NCBI GenBank assembly: GCA_002104895.1
Contig: MCFG01000360.1
Location: forward strand, 1 to 52,500
Origin: Anaeromyces robustus
Taxonomy: Eukaryota > Neocallimastigomycota > Neocallimastigomycetes > Neocallimastigales > Neocallimastigaceae
DNA: 52,500 bases
Reading direction: 5' to 3'
Numbering within the stretch: the stretch's first letter is position 1; the number at the start of each line of letters is the position of its first letter. This document shows positions 36,609 to 46,340 of this stretch, piece after piece. Made by a program: the position numbers and the translations under genes. A model generated the notes under the pieces. The model worked only from the letters and a program-made list of their open reading frames with translations. It made no database searches and had not been told where the DNA came from.

Positions 36609-36616
36609 TAATAATT
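36104..36616. repeat. (TAA)n array with regularly placed TTCA interruptions
   Basis: About 510 nt of TAA triplets, broken about twelve times by the word AATTCATAA. The interruptions occur at both short (~18-21 nt) and longer spacings and suggest a higher-order unit of (TAA)n-TTCA that was itself amplified. Confidence 0.9.
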
Positions 36617-37139
36617 GAGAGAATTTGTATCATATTATTTCAATAATAATCTAATTAAAAAAATTTTTTTTTCTTTTTTCTTTTTCATTTTAAACTTTTT
36701 ATAATAATTACAAGTTAGATATATAAACATTATAAATATTATAAATATATAAATATTTTTTTATTTTATTTTTTTTTTTATTTTTATTTAATTTTTATTT
36801 TTATTTAACTTTATTTTATTTTATTTTTTTTTTTACTTTTATAAAAAAAAATTCTATGTTTCGTCTATTTTATTATGTCTTTTTATGTATATATCTATAT
36901 TTATATTAAATATTTCAATGTATTTATAATATTATTGAAATATTTTTCAATAATACTTTTTTTTCATTATATATAATATATATATTTTATAATCCGTTTT
37001 AATAATAAAAAATAATAGAAAAAAGGGTTCATACAATCATTTAGTAGAGTAGTAAAGGAATGAAAAATATTTAAAAATAAAAATTATTTTATAAAAAAAA
37101 AAAAAAAACTATTTTATTTTTTATGGAACACAAGGCATC

Positions 37140-37170
<31 letters not shown>

Positions 37171-37263
37171 TTTATTGTTATAATTGTTGTTATATATACT
37201 CTTTTTTTAATAGTATTAAAAATATAAATAAAATAATAATAATAAATATTTATATTTAATAAG

Positions 37264-37316
<53 letters not shown>

Positions 37317-37631
37317 AATTTATTTTTTTTTATTTATTATCATCATTATTTTATAATTAGGATAAAAACTTTTTTTTTTTACTATTTAAACCCATATATA
37401 TTTAAAACACACCCATAAAAATATTTAAATTATGTTACTACTTTAATAAATTATATAAGTTTAAAATACTTTTCATTATTTTATTTTATTTATTTTATTG
37501 AACTTTTTAAATATATTTTTTTTTTTCATGGAATATTTTATTTTTCCTTATTTATTGTATTTTTGTTTTTTATTGTTTATTTTATTTTATTTTATTTATA
37601 AACTTTTTCTTTTTTTTTTTTTTTTACTATT

Positions 37632-37668
37632 AAAAATATTAATAATAAAATCAATTATTAATATTTTT
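37632..37668 (-). promoter_or_regulatory. Conserved 3' stem-loop of paralogue 4
   Basis: Perfect 14-bp stem (37632-37645 with 37655-37668) around the 9-nt loop taaaatcaa. It begins 49 nt past the stop codon of the gene at 37717-38421. The same loop and stem recur downstream of the genes at 42441, 45028 and 49381. Confidence 0.7.
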
Positions 37669-37716
37669 AAAAAATAATAATATAATAATATTATTATTAG
37701 TTTAATTTAATTTATT

Positions 37717-38421
37717 CTAATTTAAAAGATATAATAATAAACTAATAGTTATTAACATAATACTTCCAAATTTTTTAACAGATGATGAAGCATCACTAGT
37801 TAAAACTTGAGCTTTAACACATTTATCACTAATTAAAGTTTGATTTATCATATCTTTCAATTCATTCATGATTTGTGTTTTATTTTGATCCCATTCATAA
37901 AAATCTGAGAGTTTAAAAAATTCATTATAAAAGTCTTTAGTAGCTTCAGTACATTTTTTAGATTTACAAGTACTTTCAAAAACTCTTTCTATTTCTTCTT
38001 TATTTATTTCTAATAATTCATCTTTATTAGAATAATCTTCAATAACAATAGGACATTTATTTCCTTTTTCATCATCTGTACAATAAAGTTTATATGTAAT
38101 ATATTCTAATTTAATTTCATTATTTCTTTCTTCAATCATTTTTGGAGGATAATTTTTACAACCTTCAAGCTCATTTATACCTTTATTGAATAATTCAATA
38201 CATTTTTCATCTTTTACTATTTTACAAAAATCTTTATTTTCACAATTTAATTTTTTAATACTTGCTTCACATTGTACTTTTAGAGCAGGATCTACAAGTT
38301 GAGTTTGATTCTTGGTTTCAGAAAGTTCAATACTTTTATAATTAATCATATTTTCAAAATTTAATGTAAAAGCTGAACCAATAGATAATAAAGTTAATAA
38401 ATTGAAAGTAGAGAATTTCAT
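37717..38421 (-). CDS. Secreted cysteine-rich, putatively GPI-anchored protein (paralogue 4)
   Basis: Single-exon gene for 234 residues, the shortest member. Signal peptide MKFSTFNLLTLLSIGSA. The mature part has QCEASIKKLNC, FCKIVKDEKC, LEGCKNYPP, LYCTDDEKGNKCP, ESTCKSKKC and SDKC, the family framework with the first spacing shortened. The C-terminus TSDASSSVKKFGSIMLITISLLLYLLN is a Ser/Asp-rich stretch followed by a hydrophobic tail, a GPI-type signal. It is closest to the gene at 42441, with which it shares nearly the whole C-terminus. It is the downstream member of a four-gene same-strand array and has no Kex2-like site after the signal peptide. A TATA-like word lies ~130 nt upstream of the ATG. 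The function is unknown. Confidence 0.87.
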   Translation of the reverse strand: MKFSTFNLLTLLSIGSAFTLNFENMINYKSIELSETKNQTQLVDPALKVQCEASIKKLNCENKDFCKIVKDEKCIELFNKGINELEGCKNYPPKMIEERNNEIKLEYITYKLYCTDDEKGNKCPIVIEDYSNKDELLEINKEEIERVFESTCKSKKCTEATKDFYNEFFKLSDFYEWDQNKTQIMNELKDMINQTLISDKCVKAQVLTSDASSSVKKFGSIMLITISLLLYLLN

Positions 38422-38550
38422 TTTAATTTTTTTTTTACTTTAAATTTTAATTTTTATAAGATCTTTTATATTAATTATAAACGTTTTTTAATAGTTTATT
38501 TTGTTTTATTTTAATTTTTTTTTTGAAAAAAAAATAGAGACCTTTTTAAC

Positions 38551-38562
38551 ACCTTTTTATAA
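38551..38562 (-). promoter_or_regulatory. TATA-like box of paralogue 4
   Basis: On the minus strand this reads ttataaaaaggt, 130 nt upstream of the ATG. A similar TATAAAA-GG word occurs upstream of the three other array genes. In such A+T-rich DNA a TATA match alone is weak; the shared GG and neighbouring sequence give it modest weight. Confidence 0.35.
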
Positions 38563-39138
38563 CATTTTTACTTTCACAAATTTCATATTTAATAAAAAAA
38601 AAGGTTCTTAATTTAATTTAATTATTTTAATTAAATAATATATTCATAATTTAAAAAACTTCTTTTTTTTTTTTTAAAATAATATATTAAAATATAATAT
38701 AATAGAATAGAATAGAATAAAGTAGAATAGAATAATAGGATAATAGAACAATATAATATTATATTTATATTTATATTTATATTTATATCATTTAATATTA
38801 ATATTATATAAATTTTATATTTTCGTTTTAGTTTGATTTTTTGTTGTGTTTTTTAATTTTATATTAATAAAGAAACCATTTTCTATGTTCAAAAAAAAAA
38901 ATTAATATTTTTTTATATAGAATAGAATATTAAATTTAATACTAAATTTTTTGAAATAATAGAATATTCTATTATCATTAATTAATAAAATTAAATAAAT
39001 TTATTATTATTTAAATTAATAAAAAAAAAGTAAAATAATAATAATTAAGATTTATAATAAAAATAAAATTTCCCGAAAAATAATAATAATTAAGATTTAT
39101 AATTAAATTGAAACTTCCCATAAAAGGATAAATTTTAA

Positions 39139-39205
<67 letters not shown>

Positions 39206-39275
39206 GAATTACAATTATACAAATAATGTATATTAATATAATTATTATATATAACATATATATTATAATTTACAT

Positions 39276-39430
39276 AGACAAATTTATAAGAAAATTGTCA
39301 ATTGATTAATGCTAATTAACAAAAAATAATATATGTTTTTAGAGTATATTATTATATATATATTATATATAATAATTATATTATATATATTATTTTTTTG
39401 TTCATTGACAATTTTCATATAAATTTGTCT
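39276..39430. repeat. 155-nt foldback element
   Basis: Outer arms 39276-39302 and 39404-39430 (27 nt, one mismatch, starting agacaaattta) enclose inner arms 39318-39334 and about 39386-39402 (aacaaaaaataatatat). The centre is TATA-rich and self-complementary. The size and structure fit a small MITE-like element. No coding capacity. Confidence 0.65.
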
Positions 39431-39569
39431 TTTTATTTTTTATTTTTTATTTATTTAATTATTGTTGAATAATTGTATTTTCTTTTTTTCTTTTTTCTCT
39501 TTTTTTATAAAAAGTATCAATTAAATATAAATTAATATGAGTATATAGTTAAACCCAGAAAAAAAATAT

Positions 39570-39770
39570 ATATTTATATATATATTTATATTTATATTTA
39601 TATTTTATACTTTATATTTATATTTATATTTATATTTATATTTATATTTATATTTTATTTTATATTTATATTTATATTTTATTTTATATTTATATTTATA
39701 TTTATATTTTATTTTATATTTATATTTATATTTATATTTATATTTTATTTTATATTTATATTTATATTTT
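39570..39770. repeat. (ATATTT)n hexamer tract
   Basis: About 200 nt of ATATTT/ATTTAT units with periodic ATTTTATTTTAT interruptions, next to the 3' end of the ankyrin pseudogene. Confidence 0.8.
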
Positions 39771-39879
39771 TAATTTCATTAAGAATAATTTCACTTTTAC
39801 TTCTTTTAAATTATGATGATTTTCTACATTTTCATTATTCTCTTCAATGTATCGCTCAAGTCTCTTAATCATTTAATTA

Positions 39880-41177
39880 TTATTGACTTCTAAGGCAATA
39901 TCCATAATCAAGTAACCATTTTTTTGTTTCTTGGGTGATATCCGGATGTTGTTTAAGTAAATACTCGACCACCTTATAATTATTGTTGTAGATGGCAATA
40001 TGTAATGGCGGTCCATTCATCTTCCGTCGTGCGGTTGATATCCGCATTATTATCCACTAATAACTTTACAATACTTTCATTACTATTCGTACAGGCAATG
40101 TGAAGTGGCGTCATCACATTTCCATAGGTTAAACATTCTACATTAGCGCCTTATTCTAAAAGAGTAATGATCACATTTTTATGACCATTTTGACAAGCAA
40201 TATGAAGTGGGGTCCACCTTTTTTTTATTTTTGGTATTAAAAATATAATTTTCTATTTTATCCCGACTCCTGATTCTCAATAGCAACTGCCCAATTTTAT
40301 GATTACCATATTGACAGGCAAGGTGTACAGGAATATCTTCATTATTATCTACCAAATTTAATTCAGCTCCTTTATGGATTAAACTTTGAACTAATTCAAT
40401 GTTTTTTATGGAACTGTCGGTACTTGCAACAACATGGAGGACGGTCCTACCTTGATGATCTTTTGCATTCATATTGATTTTACTTTTTGTTAATAAGAGA
40501 TTCATCATCTCTCGATTGTTATGTCGCATGGCACTATGGAGTAGTCGATATTTTTCATGTTCTTCACTGTTCTTGGTTTTAGTTTTGGCTCCATCTTCCA
40601 ATAATAATTCTACATTATCACAATAATTACCATTATAGGCTACTTGAATTGAATTCCATCCTTCCTTATTTCCTTTATTAATATCGGCATTCAGAGCAAT
40701 CAAATCTTCAACCATAACTTTATTTCCCTGTTCACAGGCCATTAAAAGTGGCGTCCATCCATTATACTCCATTTCCACATTCAGGTCTACAGATTTCTGC
40801 TTCATAAGATTCCAGACCACTTCTCTTTTATTATACATCACGACAATATGGAGTGGAACTAATTCAAATAGGGTTCGTTGTTGAGCCCAGGCATCAACTA
40901 CTGCTCCGCCTTCATCTTCATCTTCATCTTCATCTTCATCTTCATCCTCTTTCTCTTTCTCTTTCTCTTTCTCTAATAATTTATTTAAATTCTTGATATC
41001 ACCAGTGATACAGAAGAAATTCACAGGACAGATTTTATTTTTATTTTCTTCAAGAATATCCATTAATTTTGGATCTTGAATATCTTGATTGCTATGTTTT
41101 GATCCATTATTTCCCGAATGGTTTTCTTTACTATTATTATTTTTTAAAATAATATTAGATAAATGGATATCTTTAAA
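39880..41177 (-). pseudogene. Decayed ankyrin-repeat gene
   Basis: The longest intact piece is 41063-40179 (294 residues): an acidic (Glu-Asp)n low-complexity stretch and then ankyrin repeats (WTPLLMACEQGN, GRTVLHVVAS, IPVHLACQYGN). After the T8 run at 40219-40226 the frame shifts, and ankyrin sequence continues in another frame (RWTPLHIACQNGH). That frame meets a TAA at 40151-40153, resumes with MTPLHIACTNSNESIVKLL, shifts again near 40009-40012 and ends with LHIAIYNNNYKVVEYLL before a stop at 39880. The frame is also open about 38 codons upstream of the ATG at 41063 without another Met, so the 5' end is missing or lies beyond an intron (a possible acceptor is near 41171). Its codons (CCG, GCG, GTG) are richer in G+C than those of the large ankyrin gene, suggesting a different origin. 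Three lesions make sequencing error an unlikely full explanation. Confidence 0.8.
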
Positions 41178-41446
41178 GGAAAAAAATTTTTTTTTTTTTA
41201 AATTTTAAAGTAATATATATAAAACAAACAAAAAAAAAATTGCTTAATTATTTATTTATATTTATTTATTTATTATAATAAATTTATTTATTTATTTATT
41301 TATTATTATTATTATTTATTTATTCATTTATTTATTATTATTATTTATTTATTTATTTATTATTATTATTTATTTATTATTAAAATTTGAATTAGAATTT
41401 ATTATTTATTATTATTATTTATTTATTATTAAAATTTGTATTAGAA

Positions 41447-41494
<48 letters not shown>

Positions 41495-42047
41495 TAAAAA
41501 ATAAAAAAAAAAAACATATAGTATTCTATATATATAAACATTTTACAACCGTCAGTTTTATATTCTAAACTTTTATTTTGTTTACTTTTACTTTTTTTAA
41601 ATGAATTTTAAATATACTTTGAATGTTTATGTGTTAACATAGAAATTTAAAATATAATGTTGAATATCAATATATATATATATATATATATAGTGTAAAA
41701 AAAAAAAAAAAAAAAAAAAATTAATATACAATATTATTATACTAAAAGTAAGAATATAAGTAATATCAATTATATAAATGTACATTTTGTAATTATATTA
41801 TATATTATATACATTATATATTATATTGTATATTATATACATTATATATATTTTATTTTGTTTAGTATTAAAAAAAAAAAAAGACTTTTATTTTATTTTT
41901 AATACTACAAAATAAAAATAATGGTAAAAAAATTTTTTTTTTCATTGTAATTCCTAAAAAGTTTATATTTAATTGTTTTGATTTTTTTTTTGCCTTTTTT
42001 TTTTATGCCTTATTTCCTATTTCATATATAAATATATCAACAAAAAA

Positions 42048-42106
<59 letters not shown>

Positions 42107-42440
42107 AACACATAAAATATTTAATATTTAAACAAGTCATTACTTTTTTATTTTTTAATTTAAAAGTACTTTATTTTTTATTTTTATTTATTTATTAATT
42201 AATTAATTACTGTTTAACTGTTTATTATTTATATTATTAATTTTTTTTTTTTTTAAATATATTATTTTTATTTTTTTTATTTTTTTTTATTTTTTTTTTA
42301 TTTTAGTTTATTATTTTATATATATATATATTTTAGAAATATTAATAATAAAATCAATTATTAATATAGTTATTAAATAATCAATATAATAATTTTTAAT
42401 TTTTCTTTTATTTTTTGATATTATTATATTATATTTTATT
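41178..42440. other. Spacer with ATTT, ATT and AAAT repeats
   Basis: Holds (ATTT/ATT)n from about 41250 to 41490, including a pure (ATT)n run at 41451-41491, an AT-dinucleotide run at about 41671-41692, (AAAT)n at about 42045-42108, T-rich DNA, and the conserved stem-loop at 42339-42367 downstream of paralogue 5. No gene was found. Confidence 0.65.
42339..42367 (-). promoter_or_regulatory. Conserved 3' stem-loop of paralogue 5
   Basis: Perfect 10-bp stem (atattaataa with its complement) around the same 9-nt loop taaaatcaa as the other three copies. It begins about 73 nt past the stop codon at 42441. Confidence 0.68.
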
Positions 42441-43238
42441 TTAATTTAAAATATATAATAATAAACCAATAGTTATTAACATAATATTTCCTAATTTTTT
42501 AACAGTTGATGAAGCATCACTAGTTAAAACTTGAGCTTTAACACATTTATCACTAAGTAAGACTTGATTTATTTCAGCTTTTTCTTTATCTATTTCTGTG
42601 TCAAGATCTTGTCCTAATTGTTCAGAATAAGCCTTAACGAATTCAAAATATTCATCATAAAAGTTTACAGTATTTTCGGTACATCTCTTAGATTTACAGG
42701 TATCGTCAAGTAATTTTGCCATTTCTTGTTCATCTTGTTCATCAATTATCATTTCATTAGTATCCATACTTTGTGATACATCTTTTACTAAAGTAGATAA
42801 AGGACAATCTTTTCCTTGTTCATCCTTTTCACATAAGAATTTGAGTGTGGCATATTCAAATTTAACTACTTTATTACTAAATTCAAGTTGATCTTTAGGA
42901 TAACTTTTACAACCTTCAAGTTCACTTAAACCTTTATTGAAGAAATCAATACATTTTTTATCATTTAATGGTTTACATATTTCATCATAATTAATTTTGG
43001 TTACATCGGTTTCTTGACTTATACAATTTAAATTTTTAATATTTGTTTGACATTGTAATTGTGTAACAGTATCTATTACTTGATCATCATTTTGAACTGA
43101 AGTATCGCCTTCATAAAGTTGACTACTTGCAAATAATGCATTTTGAATACTTTTATAAGCAATAGTACTTTCAAGTTTTAATGTTAAAGCTGAACCAACA
43201 GATAATAAAGTTAATAAATTGAAAGTAGAGAATTTCAT
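42441..43238 (-). CDS. Secreted cysteine-rich, putatively GPI-anchored protein (paralogue 5)
   Basis: Single-exon gene for 265 residues. Signal peptide MKFSTFNLLTLLSVGSA. An N-terminal spacer leads to the core: QCQTNIKNLNC, EICKPLNDKKC, LEGCKSYP, LCEKDEQGKDCP, DDTCKSKRC and SDKC. The C-terminus TSDASSTVKKLGNIMLITIGLLLYILN is almost the same as that of the gene at 37717 and looks like a GPI signal. The phrase DDQVIDTVTQLQCQT is shared with paralogue 6, so this gene is intermediate between paralogue 4 and the duplicated pair 6/7. No catalytic motif is recognised. Role and ligands are unknown. Confidence 0.88.
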   Translation of the reverse strand: MKFSTFNLLTLLSVGSALTLKLESTIAYKSIQNALFASSQLYEGDTSVQNDDQVIDTVTQLQCQTNIKNLNCISQETDVTKINYDEICKPLNDKKCIDFFNKGLSELEGCKSYPKDQLEFSNKVVKFEYATLKFLCEKDEQGKDCPLSTLVKDVSQSMDTNEMIIDEQDEQEMAKLLDDTCKSKRCTENTVNFYDEYFEFVKAYSEQLGQDLDTEIDKEKAEINQVLLSDKCVKAQVLTSDASSTVKKLGNIMLITIGLLLYILN

Positions 43239-43430
43239 TTTTACTTTTTTTTTTCTGTTTGATATAAATATTATTTATTATTTGATTAAACTTTTATAAT
43301 GTTTTTTTATTTATATATACTATATATATTATTTATTATATAAATATTATAATAATTTTATTATAATAATTTTTATTATATAATTTTTTTAGATTTTTGA
43401 TTTTTGAAAAAAAAAAATTGGAACCTAATA

Positions 43431-43442
43431 CTCCTTTTTATA
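43431..43442 (-). promoter_or_regulatory. TATA-like box of paralogue 5
   Basis: The minus strand reads tataaaaaggag, 193 nt upstream of the ATG, in a context (A tract, then ACC-rich word) resembling that upstream of paralogue 4. Weak evidence on its own. Confidence 0.33.
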
Positions 43443-44449
43443 ATATTTTATTTTTTTTAGTATTTTTCATAATATATAAAATTAATATATTTAATCGAAA
43501 CAAATAAAATTTTAATTGAAACAATTAAAATAATATATAAAGTAATATATTATATTATATTAACATTATATTGTACAATACAATATCTTTTTCTTTTTTT
43601 AAGTATTTTGTGTTTTAAAATATACTCAAATAGGATAATATTAAAAAAAAATAAATAATATAAAACAATAAAGTTACATAACTAATAATAATGACTAATA
43701 ATAATAATAATAATGAATAATAATGGTTTATTATATATATATTTTTATTTATTTATTATTTATTTATATAAAAGAATAAATTTAATAATTAATACTTAAT
43801 CCAAGTATATAAAAATAATTAATTAATTAATTATTATTAACATAAAAAAGAATGTTTAACTTTACATAGAATTACTTAACATTATTAATATTTATAAAAT
43901 TCAGTTAAAAAAAAGTCATGAGTATAACGTACAAAAAAAGGAAAGAAAAAAAAAAGGAAAAAAAAATTTTTTTTTCAATTAAAATATTTTCTACATGAAC
44001 CACATGTGATCATGTGATATTTTATCATATTTTTAACAAAAATTAATTTAAATCTTGAACCAAAAGGGGTTTAATAAATAATAATAAAATCTTTTTCTAA
44101 ATTAAATTAAATTAAATTAAATAATATTAATATTTTAAAAAAAAAAAAGTCTAGAATTTTTTTTTTTTTTTTTTTTTTTTTGATATTTAAAAAAAATGAT
44201 ATATTATTATTATTATTATTATTATTTGTAAGATGTATTAAATATTTAAAATTTATGGTTTAATTGAAATTGATTTCTTTTTGAAATTTTTTTATATTAA
44301 GATAAAAAAAAATTATAAATTAAAATTTATAATTCATAATTTATAATATATTTTCCAATTTATTTGTGGAAAAATAAAAAAAATAAAAAATAAAAAAAAA
44401 AAAAGAATTAACAATAATATAATAAATATTTTTTAGTTAAGGATAAAAG

Positions 44450-44476
44450 ATAAATAAATAAATAAATAAATTAAAA

Positions 44477-44520
<44 letters not shown>

Positions 44521-44599
44521 AAAAAAATAAAATAAATAAATAATAAAAAAATAAAATAAATAAATAAATATATAAATAAATAAATAAATTATTAAGAAA

Positions 44600-44638
<39 letters not shown>

Positions 44639-44640
44639 AT
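44450..44640. repeat. (AAAT)n microsatellite block
   Basis: Tandem AAAT with short interruptions over ~190 nt, immediately before copy A of the segmental duplication. Confidence 0.8.
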
Positions 44641-44945
44641 TATATTAATTAAAACATATAATTTTTTTCAGTCACAATTTCATTACCATTAAAAAAGGAA
44701 AGTGATTAATTAATTTGATTTGAGTTTATCTAAAGACTATTAATATTTAGATAGATTTTATTAATAATTATAAAAAAATATCAGTTATATAATAAGCTTA
44801 AAAAAAAAAAAAAAACAACTCAATCTCAATTACTATACTTTTTTTTTTCTTTTAAAAAAATTTTTTTTAATATTTTTATTTATTTATATATTTATATATA
44901 TTTATATATATTTATATATATTTATTTATGTTTTTATTTTTAAAA

Positions 44946-44974
44946 ATATTAATAATAAAATCAATTATTAATAT
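44946..44974 (-). promoter_or_regulatory. Conserved 3' stem-loop of paralogue 6
   Basis: Perfect 10-bp stem with loop taaaatcaa, beginning 53 nt beyond the stop codon at 45028. Same element as at 37632, 42339 and 49224. Confidence 0.68.
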
Positions 44975-45027
44975 ATTATTATAAAAATAACAACAATTAT
45001 TATTATTATTATTATTTTTTAATTATT

Positions 45028-45813
45028 TTAATTTAAAAGATATACTAATAATAAACTAACAGTTATTAACATAGTAGTTCCTAATTTTTTAATAGTTAAT
45101 GAAGTACCACTTGTTGAACCATGAGCTTTAACACATTTTTCACCTAATAAAAGTTCATCAACGGTTGATTTCATTTCTAAATTTGCTTCTGAATCAGTTA
45201 AAGATTTTGCTAAACTTTCAGAACATTTTTTAGATTTACATGTTTTTTCTATTATTTCCATTAATTGTTCGCTATTTGGAAGATTTTCTAATACCATATC
45301 TTTTTTCATGGTTTCTCTCATAAAAGTTGTAAAAGGACATTCTTTTCCTTCTTCATCATATTCACACAACATTTTAAGAATAGCATATCCAGATTTAAGT
45401 TCTTCATTTATTATTTTAAGTTTTTCTGGAGGAATATCTTTACATCCTTCAAGTTCACTTATACCATTGTTATAAATGGCTTCACATTTTTTATCACTTA
45501 ATGGTTTACATATTTCATCATAATTAAAATTTTTTGGATCATCTTGTTCTTTCATTTCACAATTTAAATTTTTAATACTTGTTTGACATTGTAATTGTGT
45601 AACAGTATCTATAACTTGATCATTTTCTATACCTTGAGCATTTGTTATATTTTGATTATTTTCTATATCTTGATTATCTTTTATAAAAAGAATATTATTA
45701 TTTCTTAATGCATTTGGAATACTACTACTAAAATCAACAATATCTTTAAGATTTAATGATAAAGCTGAACTAACTGATAATAAAATTAATAAATTGAAAG
45801 TAGAGAATTTCAT
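45028..45813 (-). CDS. Secreted cysteine-rich, putatively GPI-anchored protein (paralogue 6)
   Basis: Single-exon gene for 261 residues. Signal peptide MKFSTFNLLILLSVSSA. An Asn/Ile/Glu-rich spacer contains three imperfect repeats of the type IENNQNITNAQG. Core: QCQTSIKNLNC, EICKPLSDKKC, LEGCKDIPP, LCEYDEEGKECP, EKTCKSKKC and GEKC. The C-terminus has a Ser/Thr/Gly-rich stretch and the hydrophobic tail GTTMLITVSLLLVYLLN, a GPI-type signal. It lies in copy A of the segmental duplication; its sister is the gene at 49381. The 5' leader holds six copies of ATTCGTTTTG. The function is unknown. Confidence 0.88.
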   Translation of the reverse strand: MKFSTFNLLILLSVSSALSLNLKDIVDFSSSIPNALRNNNILFIKDNQDIENNQNITNAQGIENDQVIDTVTQLQCQTSIKNLNCEMKEQDDPKNFNYDEICKPLSDKKCEAIYNNGISELEGCKDIPPEKLKIINEELKSGYAILKMLCEYDEEGKECPFTTFMRETMKKDMVLENLPNSEQLMEIIEKTCKSKKCSESLAKSLTDSEANLEMKSTVDELLLGEKCVKAHGSTSGTSLTIKKLGTTMLITVSLLLVYLLN

Positions 45814-45878
45814 TATTGTAAAAAATAAATATATATATATTTTTTTAAATTATTTTTGTATGTGTTTTGCTTTTTTTT

Positions 45879-45973
45879 ATTCGTTTTGTTTTTTTTATTC
45901 GTTTTGTTTTTTTATTCGTTTTGTTTTTTTATTCGTTTTGTTTTTTTTATTCGTTTTGTTTTTATTCGTTTTG
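45879..45973. repeat. ATTCGTTTTG tandem repeat in the leader of paralogue 6
   Basis: Six copies of ATTCGTTTTG start at 45879, 45897, 45914, 45931, 45949 and 45964, separated by 5-8 T residues. They lie 66-160 nt upstream of the ATG. The corresponding place in copy B has one copy (50194-50203). Confidence 0.9.
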
Positions 45974-46100
45974 TTTTTTTATTTTTTTTTTTTGTAATAG
46001 ATATATTATATTTTATAATATATTTTATTTTTTTATATTTTTATTTTTTTTTTGTTCTTTATGTTTTTTTTTGAAGAAAAAAAAAAAAAGAATTCTTTTT

Positions 46101-46112
46101 TGCCTTTTATAT
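46101..46112 (-). promoter_or_regulatory. TATA-like box of paralogue 6
   Basis: The minus strand reads atataaaaggca, 288 nt upstream of the ATG, inside a longer block conserved with copy B (50361-50372). Confidence 0.4.
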
Positions 46113-46287
46113 ATCAATTTAATTATTCAAAATTTGGATTGTTTTTTTATTATGGATTATTTTTAAACTATTTTAAATAACGAGTAATAAATAATAAATG
46201 AATAATTAAAATTTTTATACAGCTATATATAATATAATATAATATAATATATAATTAATTAAACAAAAAGTATTATTTATATAAAAA

Positions 46288-46340
46288 AAAAACTTAATTA
46301 TATATAAACTATTAAAAACTTAATTATATATAAACTATTA
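46288..46340. repeat. 26-nt direct repeat at the foldback edge
   Basis: The word acttaattatatataaacta occurs twice head to tail at the left edge of the foldback. Copy B has it once. Confidence 0.75.

Larger units (their letters stand above)
35248..37716. other. Spacer with large (TAA)n array
   Basis: Convergent 3' flanks of the plus-strand gene ending at 35247 and the minus-strand gene ending at 37717. It holds homopolymer A/T tracts, a ~510-nt (TAA)n array at 36104-36616, an (ATT)n run at 37136-37170, an (AAAT)n run at about 37261-37312, and a conserved stem-loop at 37632-37668. No gene was found. Confidence 0.65.
38422..39879. other. Spacer with foldback and tetramer/hexamer repeats
   Basis: Contains the promoter region of paralogue 4, a direct repeat of ~49 nt at about 39042-39120, an (AAAT)n run at about 39138-39205, a foldback at 39276-39430, and an (ATATTT)n tract at about 39570-39770. 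No gene was seen until the ankyrin pseudogene begins. Confidence 0.6.
43239..45027. other. Spacer with AAAT repeats, start of segmental duplication
   Basis: The first part is the 5' flank of paralogue 5, with a TATA-like word at 43431-43442. The middle is unstructured A+T-rich DNA with T tracts (44158-44180) and (AAAT)n at about 44450-44640. The segmental duplication (copy A) begins at about 44657, and the conserved stem-loop of paralogue 6 is at 44946-44974. No gene was found. Confidence 0.6.

Noticed and set aside
36104-36616. Possible CRISPR-like array
   Set aside because: Repeats are TAA triplets without unique spacers; it is a microsatellite in a eukaryotic genome.
43990-44030. cacatgtgatcatgtg near-palindrome
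   Set aside because: Overlapping CATGTG words form only a short imperfect palindrome with no copy near other genes; too weak to call.
45794-46166. Overlapping frames with Ser-Phe-Cys-Phe repeats
   Set aside because: They run across the ATTCGTTTTG leader repeat of paralogue 6 on the opposite strand; the repeat explains the peptide.
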